This document shows positions 45,630 to 54,991 of a DNA stretch of 64,000 nt, piece by piece. The stretch lies in the NCBI RefSeq assembly GCF_001675285.1, contig NZ_LSGQ01000003.1, positions 372,001-436,000 on the forward strand, in the 5' to 3' direction. This stretch comes from Elizabethkingia miricola (GTDB taxonomy: Bacteria; Bacteroidota; Bacteroidia; Flavobacteriales; Weeksellaceae). The translations under genes and the position numbers were made by a program. The notes beneath the pieces are model-generated. The model saw nothing but the letters and a program-made list of their open reading frames with translations, did not search any database and had not been told where the DNA came from. Numbering within the stretch: the first letter of the stretch is position 1; each line of letters starts with the position of its first letter.

Positions 45630-48014
45630 ATGTCAAAATATATGACGATATTCCTGCTGCTATGTGGTATGGTAATGTCTTATGCGCAAAGCAGCTTTAC
45701 CGTACAGGGGACGGTAAAAGATTCAGATAATCATTCTCCGATAGCTCAGGCACAAATTAATATTGGGGGTATTAAAGCAATATCTGATGCTAAAGGCGTT
45801 TTTTCTCTGAAAATAAACAGCGGAGAATATGCAGTAGTGGTTACACATCCAAAGTTTGATGCATTCAAAGAAAATCTGAAAGTAGATAAGCATCTCAAAC
45901 TTGAAATTAATCTGGAGCATAGAGCTGAAGATATAGAAACAGTAGTGCTGAATGTAAAACATCGTACTCCAGGTGCTATGATTGTTAGCTCTCTGGATAA
46001 AAATATGATTTCCAGAAATGTGGCCAGTAATCTGGGAAATTTGCTAACAAATATATCCGGAGTTGAAGGATTGAAAACTGGTAATAATATTGTAAAGCCT
46101 ATTATCCATGGGATGTACGGAAGCCGTGTTGCAATCCTTAATAACGGGGTAAAGATGGCTGAACAGGAATGGGGTGTAGAGCATGCTCCTAATGTGGATA
46201 TTAATAATTACCAGCATATAGATGTGGTAAAAGGAGCTTCGGCGCTAAAGTTTGGCAGTGATGCTATTGGTGGGGTTGTATTGTTGGAACCAGCAATATA
46301 TCCTAAAAAAGATACACTGGAAGGTAGTGTAACGCTGAATGGGCAGTCTAACGGCCGGGGCGGAGGTGTTAATGTAAACCTTCTGAAGCTATGGAAAAAT
46401 GGCTGGGCAATTAATACTAACGGAGCTTATAATAAACTAGGAGACCTTAAGGCACCTGACTACGGATTAATGAATACCGGACTAGAATCGAGTTCTTTTA
46501 ATTTTGGAGTTCAGAAGAAAAATGCACATAGAGGATTTTCCATAGATTATTATCTAACTAACCAAAATCTCGGTATTTTCAGAGGTTCACATATTGGAAG
46601 TTTAAAAGATTTTTATGCTGCTATAAATGCTCCACGTCCAATTTATGAAAGAAATTTCAGCTATGATATAGATAATCCTAAACAGGTTGTAGAACATCAT
46701 TTGGTGAAATTTAATGCTTATAATGATTTTAAAAACTTCGGTAAACTGTCATTAACCTATAGTTTCCAGTACAATCACCGACAGGAATATGATGTCCGCG
46801 TTGGAGATCTTAATAAACTACCAGCTCTGGACATGGCTCTAATTACAAATCAGATTAATATTAATCATTTACTGAATAAGGATAACTGGAGTCTGGAATC
46901 CGGAATTGATGGGACCTATCAGAACAATTATTCGGATCCGGCTACTAAAGCCAGAAGGCTGATTCCTAATTATGATAAATATGCAGGTGGCGTTTATTCC
47001 ATATTTAAATATAAATTCAATTCAAAATGGAATACAGAAGCGTCTGCCAGATACGATTTTAACAGATATGATGTACAAAAATGGTACGATACTTCGGATT
47101 GGAATAGTCGTTATGCAGCCTTATATCCGGAATTTAAAGTAAAAGAAGACAAGAGCCGTACACTTACAAATCCAATTCTGAATTATCATAATTTTTCTTT
47201 CAGTGCCGGGGTAGAATATAAGCCCTCTTCAACACTTAATTTGAAATTTAATTATTCCAGAGTAAGCAGAACACCAAATATTGCAGAATTATTCTCCGAT
47301 GGATTACATCATTCAGCATCGGTTATAGAAGTTGGTGATATGAGCCTGAAAAATGAAACGGGTAATCAGTTCAATTTGTTAATCGAAAGCAAAATTAATG
47401 CACTACAAGGATTACAAATTTCACTGAATCCATATTTTTTCTATACCAAAAACTATATCAACGAAGTTCCTACAGGAATACAGAATACAATTCGTGGCGT
47501 TTTCCCGGTATGGAGTTATCAACAGATTGATGCCAAAATGTTTGGTGCAGACTTAGATGTTAACTGGAGACTTACTTCTAATTTAACATATAAAGGTCGT
47601 GCAGCTTATTTATACGGACAGGATATGACAAATAATGTTCCGCTAATACTGATGGCACCAACTAACGTTTACAATGCTATAGAGTTTAATAAACCGGAGT
47701 GGAGTAATTTCTATTTCAATGTGAATAACAGACAGGTGTTTCACCAGAACAGATATCCATACAATCCGATAGACATTACTCTGTACAGAGATACGGGAGA
47801 AGCTTATACAGCAATATTAGACCTTTCAACCCCTCCAAAAGCATATAATCTGTGGGGACTGCAGGCCGGAGTTGATATTTATAAAAATTTCTCTGTAGGA
47901 CTTACCGTAAATAATCTTTTAAATACCAATTATAAAGATTATCTCAACAGACTGCGTTTCTTTAGCTATGAAGCTGGGCGCAATTTTATCTTAAATCTTA
48001 AATACAATTTTTAA
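45630..48014 (+). CDS. TonB-dependent receptor with carboxypeptidase-like N-terminal domain
   Basis: A 794-aa receptor with a signal peptide (1-18), a carboxypeptidase-like regulatory domain (about 23-95: VQGTVKDSDNHSPIAQAQI), a plug (about 110-220; LLTNISGVEGLK, VAILNNGVKM, VVKGASALKFGSDAIGG) and a barrel that ends NFILNLKYNF. The plug has the EQEWGVEH pattern and the C-terminus the YLNRLRFF...GRNF pattern also found in the receptor at 31654, so they are of one subfamily, plausibly metal-type. Followed by two lipoprotein genes. Confidence 0.9.
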   Translation: MSKYMTIFLLLCGMVMSYAQSSFTVQGTVKDSDNHSPIAQAQINIGGIKAISDAKGVFSLKINSGEYAVVVTHPKFDAFKENLKVDKHLKLEINLEHRAEDIETVVLNVKHRTPGAMIVSSLDKNMISRNVASNLGNLLTNISGVEGLKTGNNIVKPIIHGMYGSRVAILNNGVKMAEQEWGVEHAPNVDINNYQHIDVVKGASALKFGSDAIGGVVLLEPAIYPKKDTLEGSVTLNGQSNGRGGGVNVNLLKLWKNGWAINTNGAYNKLGDLKAPDYGLMNTGLESSSFNFGVQKKNAHRGFSIDYYLTNQNLGIFRGSHIGSLKDFYAAINAPRPIYERNFSYDIDNPKQVVEHHLVKFNAYNDFKNFGKLSLTYSFQYNHRQEYDVRVGDLNKLPALDMALITNQININHLLNKDNWSLESGIDGTYQNNYSDPATKARRLIPNYDKYAGGVYSIFKYKFNSKWNTEASARYDFNRYDVQKWYDTSDWNSRYAALYPEFKVKEDKSRTLTNPILNYHNFSFSAGVEYKPSSTLNLKFNYSRVSRTPNIAELFSDGLHHSASVIEVGDMSLKNETGNQFNLLIESKINALQGLQISLNPYFFYTKNYINEVPTGIQNTIRGVFPVWSYQQIDAKMFGADLDVNWRLTSNLTYKGRAAYLYGQDMTNNVPLILMAPTNVYNAIEFNKPEWSNFYFNVNNRQVFHQNRYPYNPIDITLYRDTGEAYTAILDLSTPPKAYNLWGLQAGVDIYKNFSVGLTVNNLLNTNYKDYLNRLRFFSYEAGRNFILNLKYNF

Positions 48015-48103
48015 TCATCAGTTAAAGATTAAATATATATGGAGGTTATGTTAATTGTAACCATTTATATTTCTTTCAATAACAAAAATAAATTTATAAC
48101 AAA

Positions 48104-48670
48104 ATGAAAAATATATTCAGAATATTCAATATCAGCGTTTTATTAGCAACTTTAAGCTTAGTGTCTTTATCATGTAACAGAGGTTCTGTGGAAGAAGACG
48201 ATCTAGATCAAGAGACGATTTCTAATGTTGTTTTAAATGTAACTGACATTGCGGATAAAACAACCGCTGTTTACAGTTACCAACAAAATAGTACTGCTTT
48301 TCCTAAAATTAAATTACAGGATGGTCATAGCTATGATGTGTCAGTTTCATTCTTAAATGGAAATGAAGATGCAACTGAAGCAATTAAGAAGGCTATAAAT
48401 GAACATTTTATAGTTTTTAATTTCACTAAGTCAGATATTGAGTTAACAAGAACAGATGATGCTTCTTCTACTCGTACAAAAGATAATGTAAAAGTAGGAC
48501 TAAAGACACGCTGGAAAGTTAATAGAGCAGAAGCAGGGGATGGGACTCAAGTTATCGTTACTCTATATCATGAACCAGTAACAGTATCGGAAGCTAAAAA
48601 TGGTGTTGAGTGGGGTACTCATACAGGTGGTGAAACAGATGCTGAAGGAAAATACAGTATAACTAAATAA
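48104..48670 (+). CDS. Lipoprotein of unknown function, downstream of the TonB receptor
   Basis: A 188-aa lipoprotein (lipobox LVSLSC, Cys24) with an acidic stretch VEEDDLDQE right after the cysteine, like the export signal of surface-exposed Bacteroidetes lipoproteins. The rest is rich in Asp, Glu and a few His (LQDGHSYDVSV, NEHFIVFNF, LYHEPVTV). No domain was recognised. The position suggests a surface partner of the TonB receptor, 89 bases upstream. Confidence 0.65.
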   Translation: MKNIFRIFNISVLLATLSLVSLSCNRGSVEEDDLDQETISNVVLNVTDIADKTTAVYSYQQNSTAFPKIKLQDGHSYDVSVSFLNGNEDATEAIKKAINEHFIVFNFTKSDIELTRTDDASSTRTKDNVKVGLKTRWKVNRAEAGDGTQVIVTLYHEPVTVSEAKNGVEWGTHTGGETDAEGKYSITK

Positions 48671-48726
48671 CCTTACCATATAGCATAAATAACATAATCA
48701 CAATAAATATTATAAATTAAAATAAA

Positions 48727-49914
48727 ATGAAAAAAATAATTAGCTTACTATTTTCATCTATTATATTAATCCTTTTATCTTCTTGTTCAAGAGAAGATGA
48801 AATTAAAAATGAAAAAAATGCTCTACAGGCTTCTGCAAGTATACTAAAGAATGCCGGGAATTTTATAGAAGACAGAAGTAGTTCTTTTTTAGAATTAAAA
48901 GATTATCCTGTTAATATTATATCTAAAGAAAATGTTAATGGCAATTTTTATCTTACGACACAAGGAACGAATCGTAATGCAACTTTTGAAAAACAAAATA
49001 ACTCAGATAATCAAAAATTCTATTTAGAGTTTCCGTCTGAATCAAATGGAGGAATTTCAATATATACTTTTATCAATGGACAAAAGTACGTTTTGACTAC
49101 CGGTATCAATCCTGCTACGAGTTCCTTGATCCCTAAGATAAGAGACAACTCTTTTAGAGGAACTTTCTGGCAGTTTTTAGGAGGAGGTACTGTTCATCCT
49201 GATGCTTATATCTTACAAAATACAGGGATAAGATATAGAGACAATGGTATTACAACCTATGGAGTTATAGGGAATTCTGATGCGAGTAAGATTTTTGTAG
49301 ATAAATATCTTAGTCAGGGAAAACAGGAATTTGAAATAAGACCTATTGATGATTTTGAAATTATTAGTTTGGAATATGATAATCCGGATACCGGGACAAT
49401 AATCAAACAACCAGATTTCATTACTACTTGGTTCTATTCAAATAATACTTCTGTACAACAGAGTATGACAACTGGTTTTTCTAAGAGAGCATCATTTTCC
49501 TCTAATTGGTCTAAGACTACGGGTGGCTCTTTAAGTGTTAATACTACGCTTAAGGTTGGTATTCCTATTATTGCAGAAGGAAAAATCACAACTACAGTGA
49601 ATACCAATTATTCCTCTACCTATGGGAAAAGTGAAACTATGGAGGATACGCAAACTTATAATTTTCCAATTGTCATTGCTCCAAGAACTAGTGTTACTGC
49701 AACAGCGACAGTAGGTAGATATTTAATTAATCTAAATTATACTGCTAAACTACGAGGTAAAAATACTGGTAAATTAATTACTTTAAAAGGAACATGGAAT
49801 GGAGTGTCATGTACAGATATTAAAGTTACGTTGGAGCAACGTAATTTAGATACAAATTCTGTAATTGCTACGAAAGTACTAAGTGAAGTTCCCAAAACAC
49901 TATATAAGCTGTAG
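48727..49914 (+). CDS. Lipid-anchored aerolysin/ETX-MTX2-like pore-forming protein with N-terminal beta-trefoil
   Basis: A 395-aa protein with a lipoprotein signal (lipobox ILLSSC, Cys20) followed by SREDE, an acidic surface-export-like run. Residues about 60-205 look like a ricin-type beta-trefoil with three similar repeats (GNFYLTTQG, GQKYVLTTG, AYILQNTG). Residues about 208-395 have the aerolysin-fold pattern: a Ser/Thr-rich alternating hairpin (FSKRASFSSNWSKTTGGSL), GIPIIAEGKITTT (278-290), TNYSSTYGKSET and TSVTATATVGRY. The fold calls are by eye; a toxin role and the substrate of the lectin part are inference. Confidence 0.65.
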   Translation: MKKIISLLFSSIILILLSSCSREDEIKNEKNALQASASILKNAGNFIEDRSSSFLELKDYPVNIISKENVNGNFYLTTQGTNRNATFEKQNNSDNQKFYLEFPSESNGGISIYTFINGQKYVLTTGINPATSSLIPKIRDNSFRGTFWQFLGGGTVHPDAYILQNTGIRYRDNGITTYGVIGNSDASKIFVDKYLSQGKQEFEIRPIDDFEIISLEYDNPDTGTIIKQPDFITTWFYSNNTSVQQSMTTGFSKRASFSSNWSKTTGGSLSVNTTLKVGIPIIAEGKITTTVNTNYSSTYGKSETMEDTQTYNFPIVIAPRTSVTATATVGRYLINLNYTAKLRGKNTGKLITLKGTWNGVSCTDIKVTLEQRNLDTNSVIATKVLSEVPKTLYKL

Positions 49915-50000
49915 ATATTTTTTGTGTAATTTAACAAGCTATGGGGTGTGAAGCATTTAGGTTTCATGCCCCATACTTTTTACTTCATATTTCAAATTCG

Positions 50001-50008
50001 TATCTTTG
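50001..50008 (+). promoter_or_regulatory. rimO promoter -7 element
   Basis: TATCTTTG matches TAnnTTTG, 18 bases before the rimO start. Confidence 0.55.
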
Positions 50009-50026
50009 CAAACTGAAAATTGACAA

Positions 50027-51331
50027 ATGCGGACAAAATCTTCTAATAAAAAGAAAATTAATATTGTAACACTCGGGTGTTCCAAGAATGTATATGACTC
50101 CGAAGTATTGATGGGGCAGCTTAAAGCCAATGGCAAAGAGGTAGTTCATGAAGACAAGGGAGATATTGTTGTAATTAATACCTGTGGATTTATAGATAAT
50201 GCTAAAGAAGAGAGTATTAATACAATTCTGGAATATGTAGATCTTAAAAATCAGGGTGCTGTAGAAAAAGTTTTCGTTACAGGCTGTCTTTCCGAAAGAT
50301 ATAAGCCGGATTTGATAAGAGAAATTCCGGATGTGGATCAGTATTTCGGAACCCGCGATCTGCCAATTTTGCTAAAACATTTAGGAGCAGATTACCGTCA
50401 TGAACTGGTAGGAGAGCGTCTTACTACAACGCCAAGACATTATGCTTACCTTAAAATTTCTGAAGGCTGCGACAGACCGTGTACTTTCTGTGCAATACCT
50501 TTAATGAGAGGTAATCACATTTCTACGCCGATAGAAAATCTGGTAAAAGAAGCTGAGAATTTGGCTAAGAATGGTGTGAAAGAATTAATTCTTATCGCTC
50601 AGGATCTTACATTCTACGGATTAGATATTTATAAAAAACGTGCATTAGGTGATCTTCTGAAAGAGCTTGTAAAAGTAGAAGGAATTGAGTGGATTCGTCT
50701 GCACTATGCTTTCCCTACAGGTTTCCCGGAAGATGTATTGGAGATTATAAAAGAAGAACCTAAAATCTGTAACTATATAGATATTCCGCTTCAGCATATT
50801 AATAATGATGTTCTAAAGCGTATGAAACGTGGAACTACTTTCGAGAAAACCAATGCTTTATTGGATAAGTTCCGTGAGAAAGTTCCGGGAATGGCTATCA
50901 GAACAACTCTTATCGTAGGTTTCCCCGGTGAAACTGAAGAGCATTTTGAAGAATTGAAGAACTGGGTAAGAGATCAGCGTTTTGACAGATTAGGCTGTTT
51001 TACCTATTCTCACGAAGAAAATACAGGTGCATTTATTTATGAAGATGATGTTCCTGCAGAAGTTAAAGAACGCCGTGTAGAAGAAATTATGGAAGTTCAG
51101 CAGCAAATTTCATATGAGATAAATCAGGAAAAAGTTGGTAAGACCTTCAAATGTCTGTTCGATAGAAAAGAAGGAAACTACTTTATCGGAAGAACAGAAT
51201 TCGATTCTCCGGATGTAGATAACACTGTTTTGGTACCTGCTGAAAATACGTATATCAGTGTAGGAGAGTTTGTTAATGTTAAAATTACTTCTGCCGACGA
51301 TTTCGATTTATACGGAGAAGTTGTAGACTAA
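50027..51331 (+). CDS. rimO: Ribosomal protein S12 methylthiotransferase RimO
   Basis: RimO adds a methylthio group to Asp88 of S12. It has the UPF0004 domain with three cysteines (LGCSKNVYDSE, NTCGFI, GCLSERY), the radical SAM motif CDRPCTFC, and a C-terminal TRAM domain. At 434 aa it has the typical length. It is monocistronic and followed by a terminator. Confidence 0.96.
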   Translation: MRTKSSNKKKINIVTLGCSKNVYDSEVLMGQLKANGKEVVHEDKGDIVVINTCGFIDNAKEESINTILEYVDLKNQGAVEKVFVTGCLSERYKPDLIREIPDVDQYFGTRDLPILLKHLGADYRHELVGERLTTTPRHYAYLKISEGCDRPCTFCAIPLMRGNHISTPIENLVKEAENLAKNGVKELILIAQDLTFYGLDIYKKRALGDLLKELVKVEGIEWIRLHYAFPTGFPEDVLEIIKEEPKICNYIDIPLQHINNDVLKRMKRGTTFEKTNALLDKFREKVPGMAIRTTLIVGFPGETEEHFEELKNWVRDQRFDRLGCFTYSHEENTGAFIYEDDVPAEVKERRVEEIMEVQQQISYEINQEKVGKTFKCLFDRKEGNYFIGRTEFDSPDVDNTVLVPAENTYISVGEFVNVKITSADDFDLYGEVVD

Positions 51332-51381
51332 TATATTAATCTACACTTAAATAATAGAATCAGGGGATAACCCTTTAACAT

Positions 51382-51411
51382 AGCCGGAAGATTAGTCTTC
51401 CGGCTTTTTGT
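51382..51411 (+). terminator. Terminator of rimO
   Basis: A hairpin with arms AGCCGGAAGA and TCTTCCGGCT, loop TTAG, then a T-tract. Confidence 0.88.
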
Positions 51412-51507
51412 TTGCTGTAAATAGAATATTTATTTTTTTAAAACGTTGATTATTAGTTTGTTTATATATCGGGAAAGTGTATAAAAACCTGTCAAAATAA
51501 AAATGCT

Positions 51508-51515
51508 TATTTTTG
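51508..51515 (+). promoter_or_regulatory. Promoter -7 box of the RlpA-like gene
   Basis: TATTTTTG lies 8 bases before the ATG at 51524, so the upstream ATG at 51503 would fall inside the promoter. This decides the start. Confidence 0.5.
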
Positions 51516-51523
51516 GCTCCTGT

Positions 51524-51907
51524 ATGAAATTGATAAAACGAATGAGTAGAGTTATATTTCTGTTAACCCTGCTGCCGGCAATTGCTTGTAGTACGGTTAG
51601 TAATATGAAGTCAGGCGAAGAAAAGTCAACAACAGTTTCTTATTACAGCGACACGTTTAACGGGCGCAAGACTTCCAGTGGTGAAGTTTTCGATAATGGT
51701 AAACTAACCGCTGCACACGCAAATCTTCCTTTCGGTACCAAAGTATTGCTTACAAATGTTGCCACTGGAGATACAGTAACCGTAAAAGTAAACGACAGAG
51801 GATATCTTCATAAAGGAAGAGCCTTTGATATTACGAAGTCAGCTTTTAAAAAATTAGGAGATGTACGAAAGGGTGTACTGAAAGTCACTTATAGGGTATT
51901 AGAATAA
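51524..51907 (+). CDS. RlpA-family septal ring lytic transglycosylase-like lipoprotein
   Basis: A protein of about 127 aa (start ATG 51524, MKLIKRMSRV), with a lipoprotein signal (lipobox LPAIAC). The RlpA-type double-psi beta-barrel is complete: SYYSDTFNGRKTSSGEVF, LTAAHANLPFGTKVLLTN, VKVNDRG and GRAFDITKSA. The catalytic Asp is in NDRG and DITK. Such proteins cleave or bind peptidoglycan at the septum. The SPOR domain of larger family members is absent. Confidence 0.85.
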   Translation: MKLIKRMSRVIFLLTLLPAIACSTVSNMKSGEEKSTTVSYYSDTFNGRKTSSGEVFDNGKLTAAHANLPFGTKVLLTNVATGDTVTVKVNDRGYLHKGRAFDITKSAFKKLGDVRKGVLKVTYRVLE

Positions 51908-51999
51908 AGAAAAGCCTCATATACAGAGGTTTTTTATTTAATACATACTAAATCAGAACTACAAGAAAATTAAATTATATTTGCAGGAGAGACAATTTT

Positions 52000-53250
52000 A
52001 TGAAAGGACAAAATAAACTTTTTATTTCTATTATCGCCGCCCTTATCTTGGGTGTAATTATAGGAGCCATTGTTCACTTTAACTATCCAAAGGAAACTAT
52101 CGATACTTTTTCCAAAAACATTAAACTTTTAGGTAGCTTATTTATTCGTCTGGTACAGATGATTATTGCACCATTAGTATTCTCTACATTGGTAGTAGGT
52201 ATCGCTAAAATGGGGGACATGAAAATGGTTGGACGTGTTGGTGCTAAAGCAATGACATGGTTCATTACAGCATCTTTAACATCATTATTAATAGGTCTGG
52301 TACTGGTTAACATTATGAAACCGGGAGAAGGGACTGATATTGTAATGAATGTAAGCGATGCAGGAGACTTATTAAAAACACAAAGCGACTTTACGTTGGA
52401 ACACTTTGTTAACCATATGGTGCCAAAGAGTATTTTCGAAGCTTTTTCCACAAACGAGATTCTGCAGATCGTGGTTTTCTCTGTAATTTTTGGGATTGCA
52501 TTAGGTGCTTATGGTGAAAAAGGACAAATGGTAACAGACTTCCTGGACAAAATAGCTCACGTTGTACTAATCATGGTAAACTATGTTATGTGGTTTGCAC
52601 CTTTAGGAGTATTGGGAGCCGTTGCAGCAGCCGTTGCAAAATACGGTTTCGAAATATTTACCCTTTATGCCCATTATTTACTGGCATTCGTTCTGGGTAT
52701 TGCAACGCTATGGGCTGTACTACTTGGAGTTGGTTATCTGGTATTAGGAAAGAGATTAAAAGACTTATTAAGACATATAAAAACACCTTTATTAATTGCA
52801 TTTACAACAACTAGTTCTGAAGCGGTTTTCCCAAAACTTGTAGAAGAATTAGAAAAATTCGGAGCACAGAATAAGATTATTTCATTTACACTTCCTTTGG
52901 GTTATTCTTTTAACCTGGATGGTAGTATGATGTATATGACTTTTGCATCTTTATTTATTGCTCAGGTATATGATATTCATATGCCTATTGAAAAGCAGTT
53001 ACTAATGTTATTGGTATTAATGCTTACCAGTAAAGGTGTTGCTGGTGTACCAAGAGCATCGCTGATTGTAGTAGTGGCTACATGTTCTATGTTTGGTATT
53101 CCACCAGAAGGTATTGCCTTAATTCTGCCAATCGACCACTTCTGTGATATGGCGCGTAGTATGACCAATGTATTAGGAAATGCTTTGGCTACAACAGCTG
53201 TAGATAAATGGGAAGGGCATATTGCAGTAGAGCAGGAAAGTATACATTAA
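52000..53250 (+). CDS. Dicarboxylate/amino acid:cation symporter (DAACS)
   Basis: A 416-aa DAACS (GltP/DctA-type) transporter with eight or so transmembrane segments and two hairpin loops. The motifs AFTTTSSEAVFPKLVEEL (serine-rich hairpin HP1) and NLDGSMMYMTFASLF (TM7 NMDGT-type) are typical, and SKGVAGVPRAS forms HP2 with the substrate site. Substrate is glutamate, aspartate or C4-dicarboxylates. 16 bases upstream of pafA, but any operon link is only positional. Confidence 0.93.
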   Translation: MKGQNKLFISIIAALILGVIIGAIVHFNYPKETIDTFSKNIKLLGSLFIRLVQMIIAPLVFSTLVVGIAKMGDMKMVGRVGAKAMTWFITASLTSLLIGLVLVNIMKPGEGTDIVMNVSDAGDLLKTQSDFTLEHFVNHMVPKSIFEAFSTNEILQIVVFSVIFGIALGAYGEKGQMVTDFLDKIAHVVLIMVNYVMWFAPLGVLGAVAAAVAKYGFEIFTLYAHYLLAFVLGIATLWAVLLGVGYLVLGKRLKDLLRHIKTPLLIAFTTTSSEAVFPKLVEELEKFGAQNKIISFTLPLGYSFNLDGSMMYMTFASLFIAQVYDIHMPIEKQLLMLLVLMLTSKGVAGVPRASLIVVVATCSMFGIPPEGIALILPIDHFCDMARSMTNVLGNALATTAVDKWEGHIAVEQESIH

Positions 53251-53266
53251 TAAATTAAAAATAATC

Positions 53267-54907
53267 ATGTTAACACCGAAGAAGTGGTTGCTGGGAGTTC
53301 TTGTAGTATCAGGAATGCTGGGAGCCCAAAAAACTAATGCTGTACCAAGACCTAAGCTTGTTGTAGGACTGGTAGTTGATCAGATGAGATGGGATTATCT
53401 TTACCGTTATTATAGCAAGTATGGTGAAGGAGGTTTTAAGAGAATGCTGAATACCGGTTATTCGTTAAATAATGTTCATATAGACTATGTACCTACAGTA
53501 ACGGCAATCGGACACACCTCAATCTTTACAGGTTCTGTTCCTTCTATCCACGGAATCGCAGGAAACGATTGGTATGATAAAGAATTAGGGAAAAGTGTTT
53601 ACTGTACATCCGATGAAACAGTACAACCGGTAGGAACTACTTCTAATGCTATGGGACAGCATTCACCAAGAAATCTTTGGTCTACAACTGTAACAGATCA
53701 GTTAGGATTGGCAACAAACTTTACTTCTAAGGTTGTAGGTGTTTCATTGAAAGACAGAGCATCGATTCTGCCTGCAGGGCACAACCCAACAGGAGCATTT
53801 TGGTTCGATGATACTACTGGTAAATTCATTACCAGTACATACTATACTAAAGAATTACCTAAATGGGTAAACGACTTTAATAATAAAAATGTTCCGGCTC
53901 AGTTGGTAGCCAATGGCTGGAATACACTATTGCCAATTAATCAGTATACAGAAAGTTCAGAAGATAATGTAGAGTGGGAAGGCTTATTAGGAAGTAAGAA
54001 AACGCCTACATTCCCTTATACAGATCTGGCTAAAGATTATGAAGCTAAAAAAGGATTAATCCGTACTACACCATTTGGAAATACTTTAACTCTTCAGATG
54101 GCAGATGCCGCTATTGATGGTAACCAAATGGGAGCTGATGACATTACTGACTTCCTTACAGTAAACCTGGCTTCAACGGATTATGTAGGACACAACTTTG
54201 GTCCAAATTCTATAGAAGTTGAGGATACTTATCTGAGATTAGACAGAGATTTGGCTGACTTCTTCAATAACCTCGATAAAAAGGTTGGAAAAGGAAACTA
54301 CCTTGTCTTCCTTTCTGCGGATCATGGTGCAGCACATTCTGTAGGCTTTATGCAGGCGCATAAAATGCCGACAGGCTTCTTTGTGGAAGACATGAAAAAA
54401 GAAATGAACGTTAAGCTGAAACAAAAATTCGGTGCTGATAATATAATTGCAGCTGCAATGAACTATCAGGTTTATTTCGATAGAAAGGTTTTAGCAGACA
54501 GCAAATTGAAGCTGGATGATGTAAGAGATTACGTAATGGAAGAGCTTAAAAATGAACCTTCTGTTCTGTATGTTCTTAGTACAGAAGAAATAGCAGAAGC
54601 TTCAATTCCGGAACCGATAAAATCCAGAGTAATCAATGGCTATAACTGGAAAAGAAGCGGAGATATTCAGATCATTTCTAAAGATGGATATCTTTCGGCA
54701 TATTCCAAAAAAGGAACAACACACAGTGTATGGAACTCTTATGATTCACATATTCCTTTACTTTTCATGGGATGGGGTATCAAGCAGGGAGAATCCAATC
54801 AGCCATACCATATGACGGATATTGCACCAACTGTTTCATCTTTACTTAAAATTCAGTTCCCTAGTGGTGCTGTTGGTAAGCCAATTACCGAAGTTATAGG
54901 AAGATAA
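53267..54907 (+). CDS. pafA: Alkaline phosphatase PafA
   Basis: A 546-aa periplasmic alkaline phosphomonoesterase of the PafA type, with a signal peptide (about 1-20). The catalytic residues are at the numbers known for the Elizabethkingia meningoseptica enzyme: Thr79 (nucleophile, in YVPTVTAIGHTS), Asn100 (IAGNDW), Lys162 and Arg164 (SLKDR). Zinc ligands are in VVDQMRWDY, DYVGHNFG and SADHGA. It releases phosphate from many organic esters and, in this family, is not inhibited by product phosphate. Confidence 0.96.
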   Translation: MLTPKKWLLGVLVVSGMLGAQKTNAVPRPKLVVGLVVDQMRWDYLYRYYSKYGEGGFKRMLNTGYSLNNVHIDYVPTVTAIGHTSIFTGSVPSIHGIAGNDWYDKELGKSVYCTSDETVQPVGTTSNAMGQHSPRNLWSTTVTDQLGLATNFTSKVVGVSLKDRASILPAGHNPTGAFWFDDTTGKFITSTYYTKELPKWVNDFNNKNVPAQLVANGWNTLLPINQYTESSEDNVEWEGLLGSKKTPTFPYTDLAKDYEAKKGLIRTTPFGNTLTLQMADAAIDGNQMGADDITDFLTVNLASTDYVGHNFGPNSIEVEDTYLRLDRDLADFFNNLDKKVGKGNYLVFLSADHGAAHSVGFMQAHKMPTGFFVEDMKKEMNVKLKQKFGADNIIAAAMNYQVYFDRKVLADSKLKLDDVRDYVMEELKNEPSVLYVLSTEEIAEASIPEPIKSRVINGYNWKRSGDIQIISKDGYLSAYSKKGTTHSVWNSYDSHIPLLFMGWGIKQGESNQPYHMTDIAPTVSSLLKIQFPSGAVGKPITEVIGR

Positions 54908-54925
54908 ACGACCAAAAATATTACT

Positions 54926-54963
54926 AAAATCCTGATGAGATATTTCTTGTCAGGATTTTTTTA
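54926..54963 (+). terminator. Terminator of pafA
   Basis: A hairpin with arms AAAATCCTGA and TCAGGATTTT and a following T-tract. Confidence 0.75.
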
Positions 54964-54991
54964 TATTTAAATAACCAAATAACAGATAACG

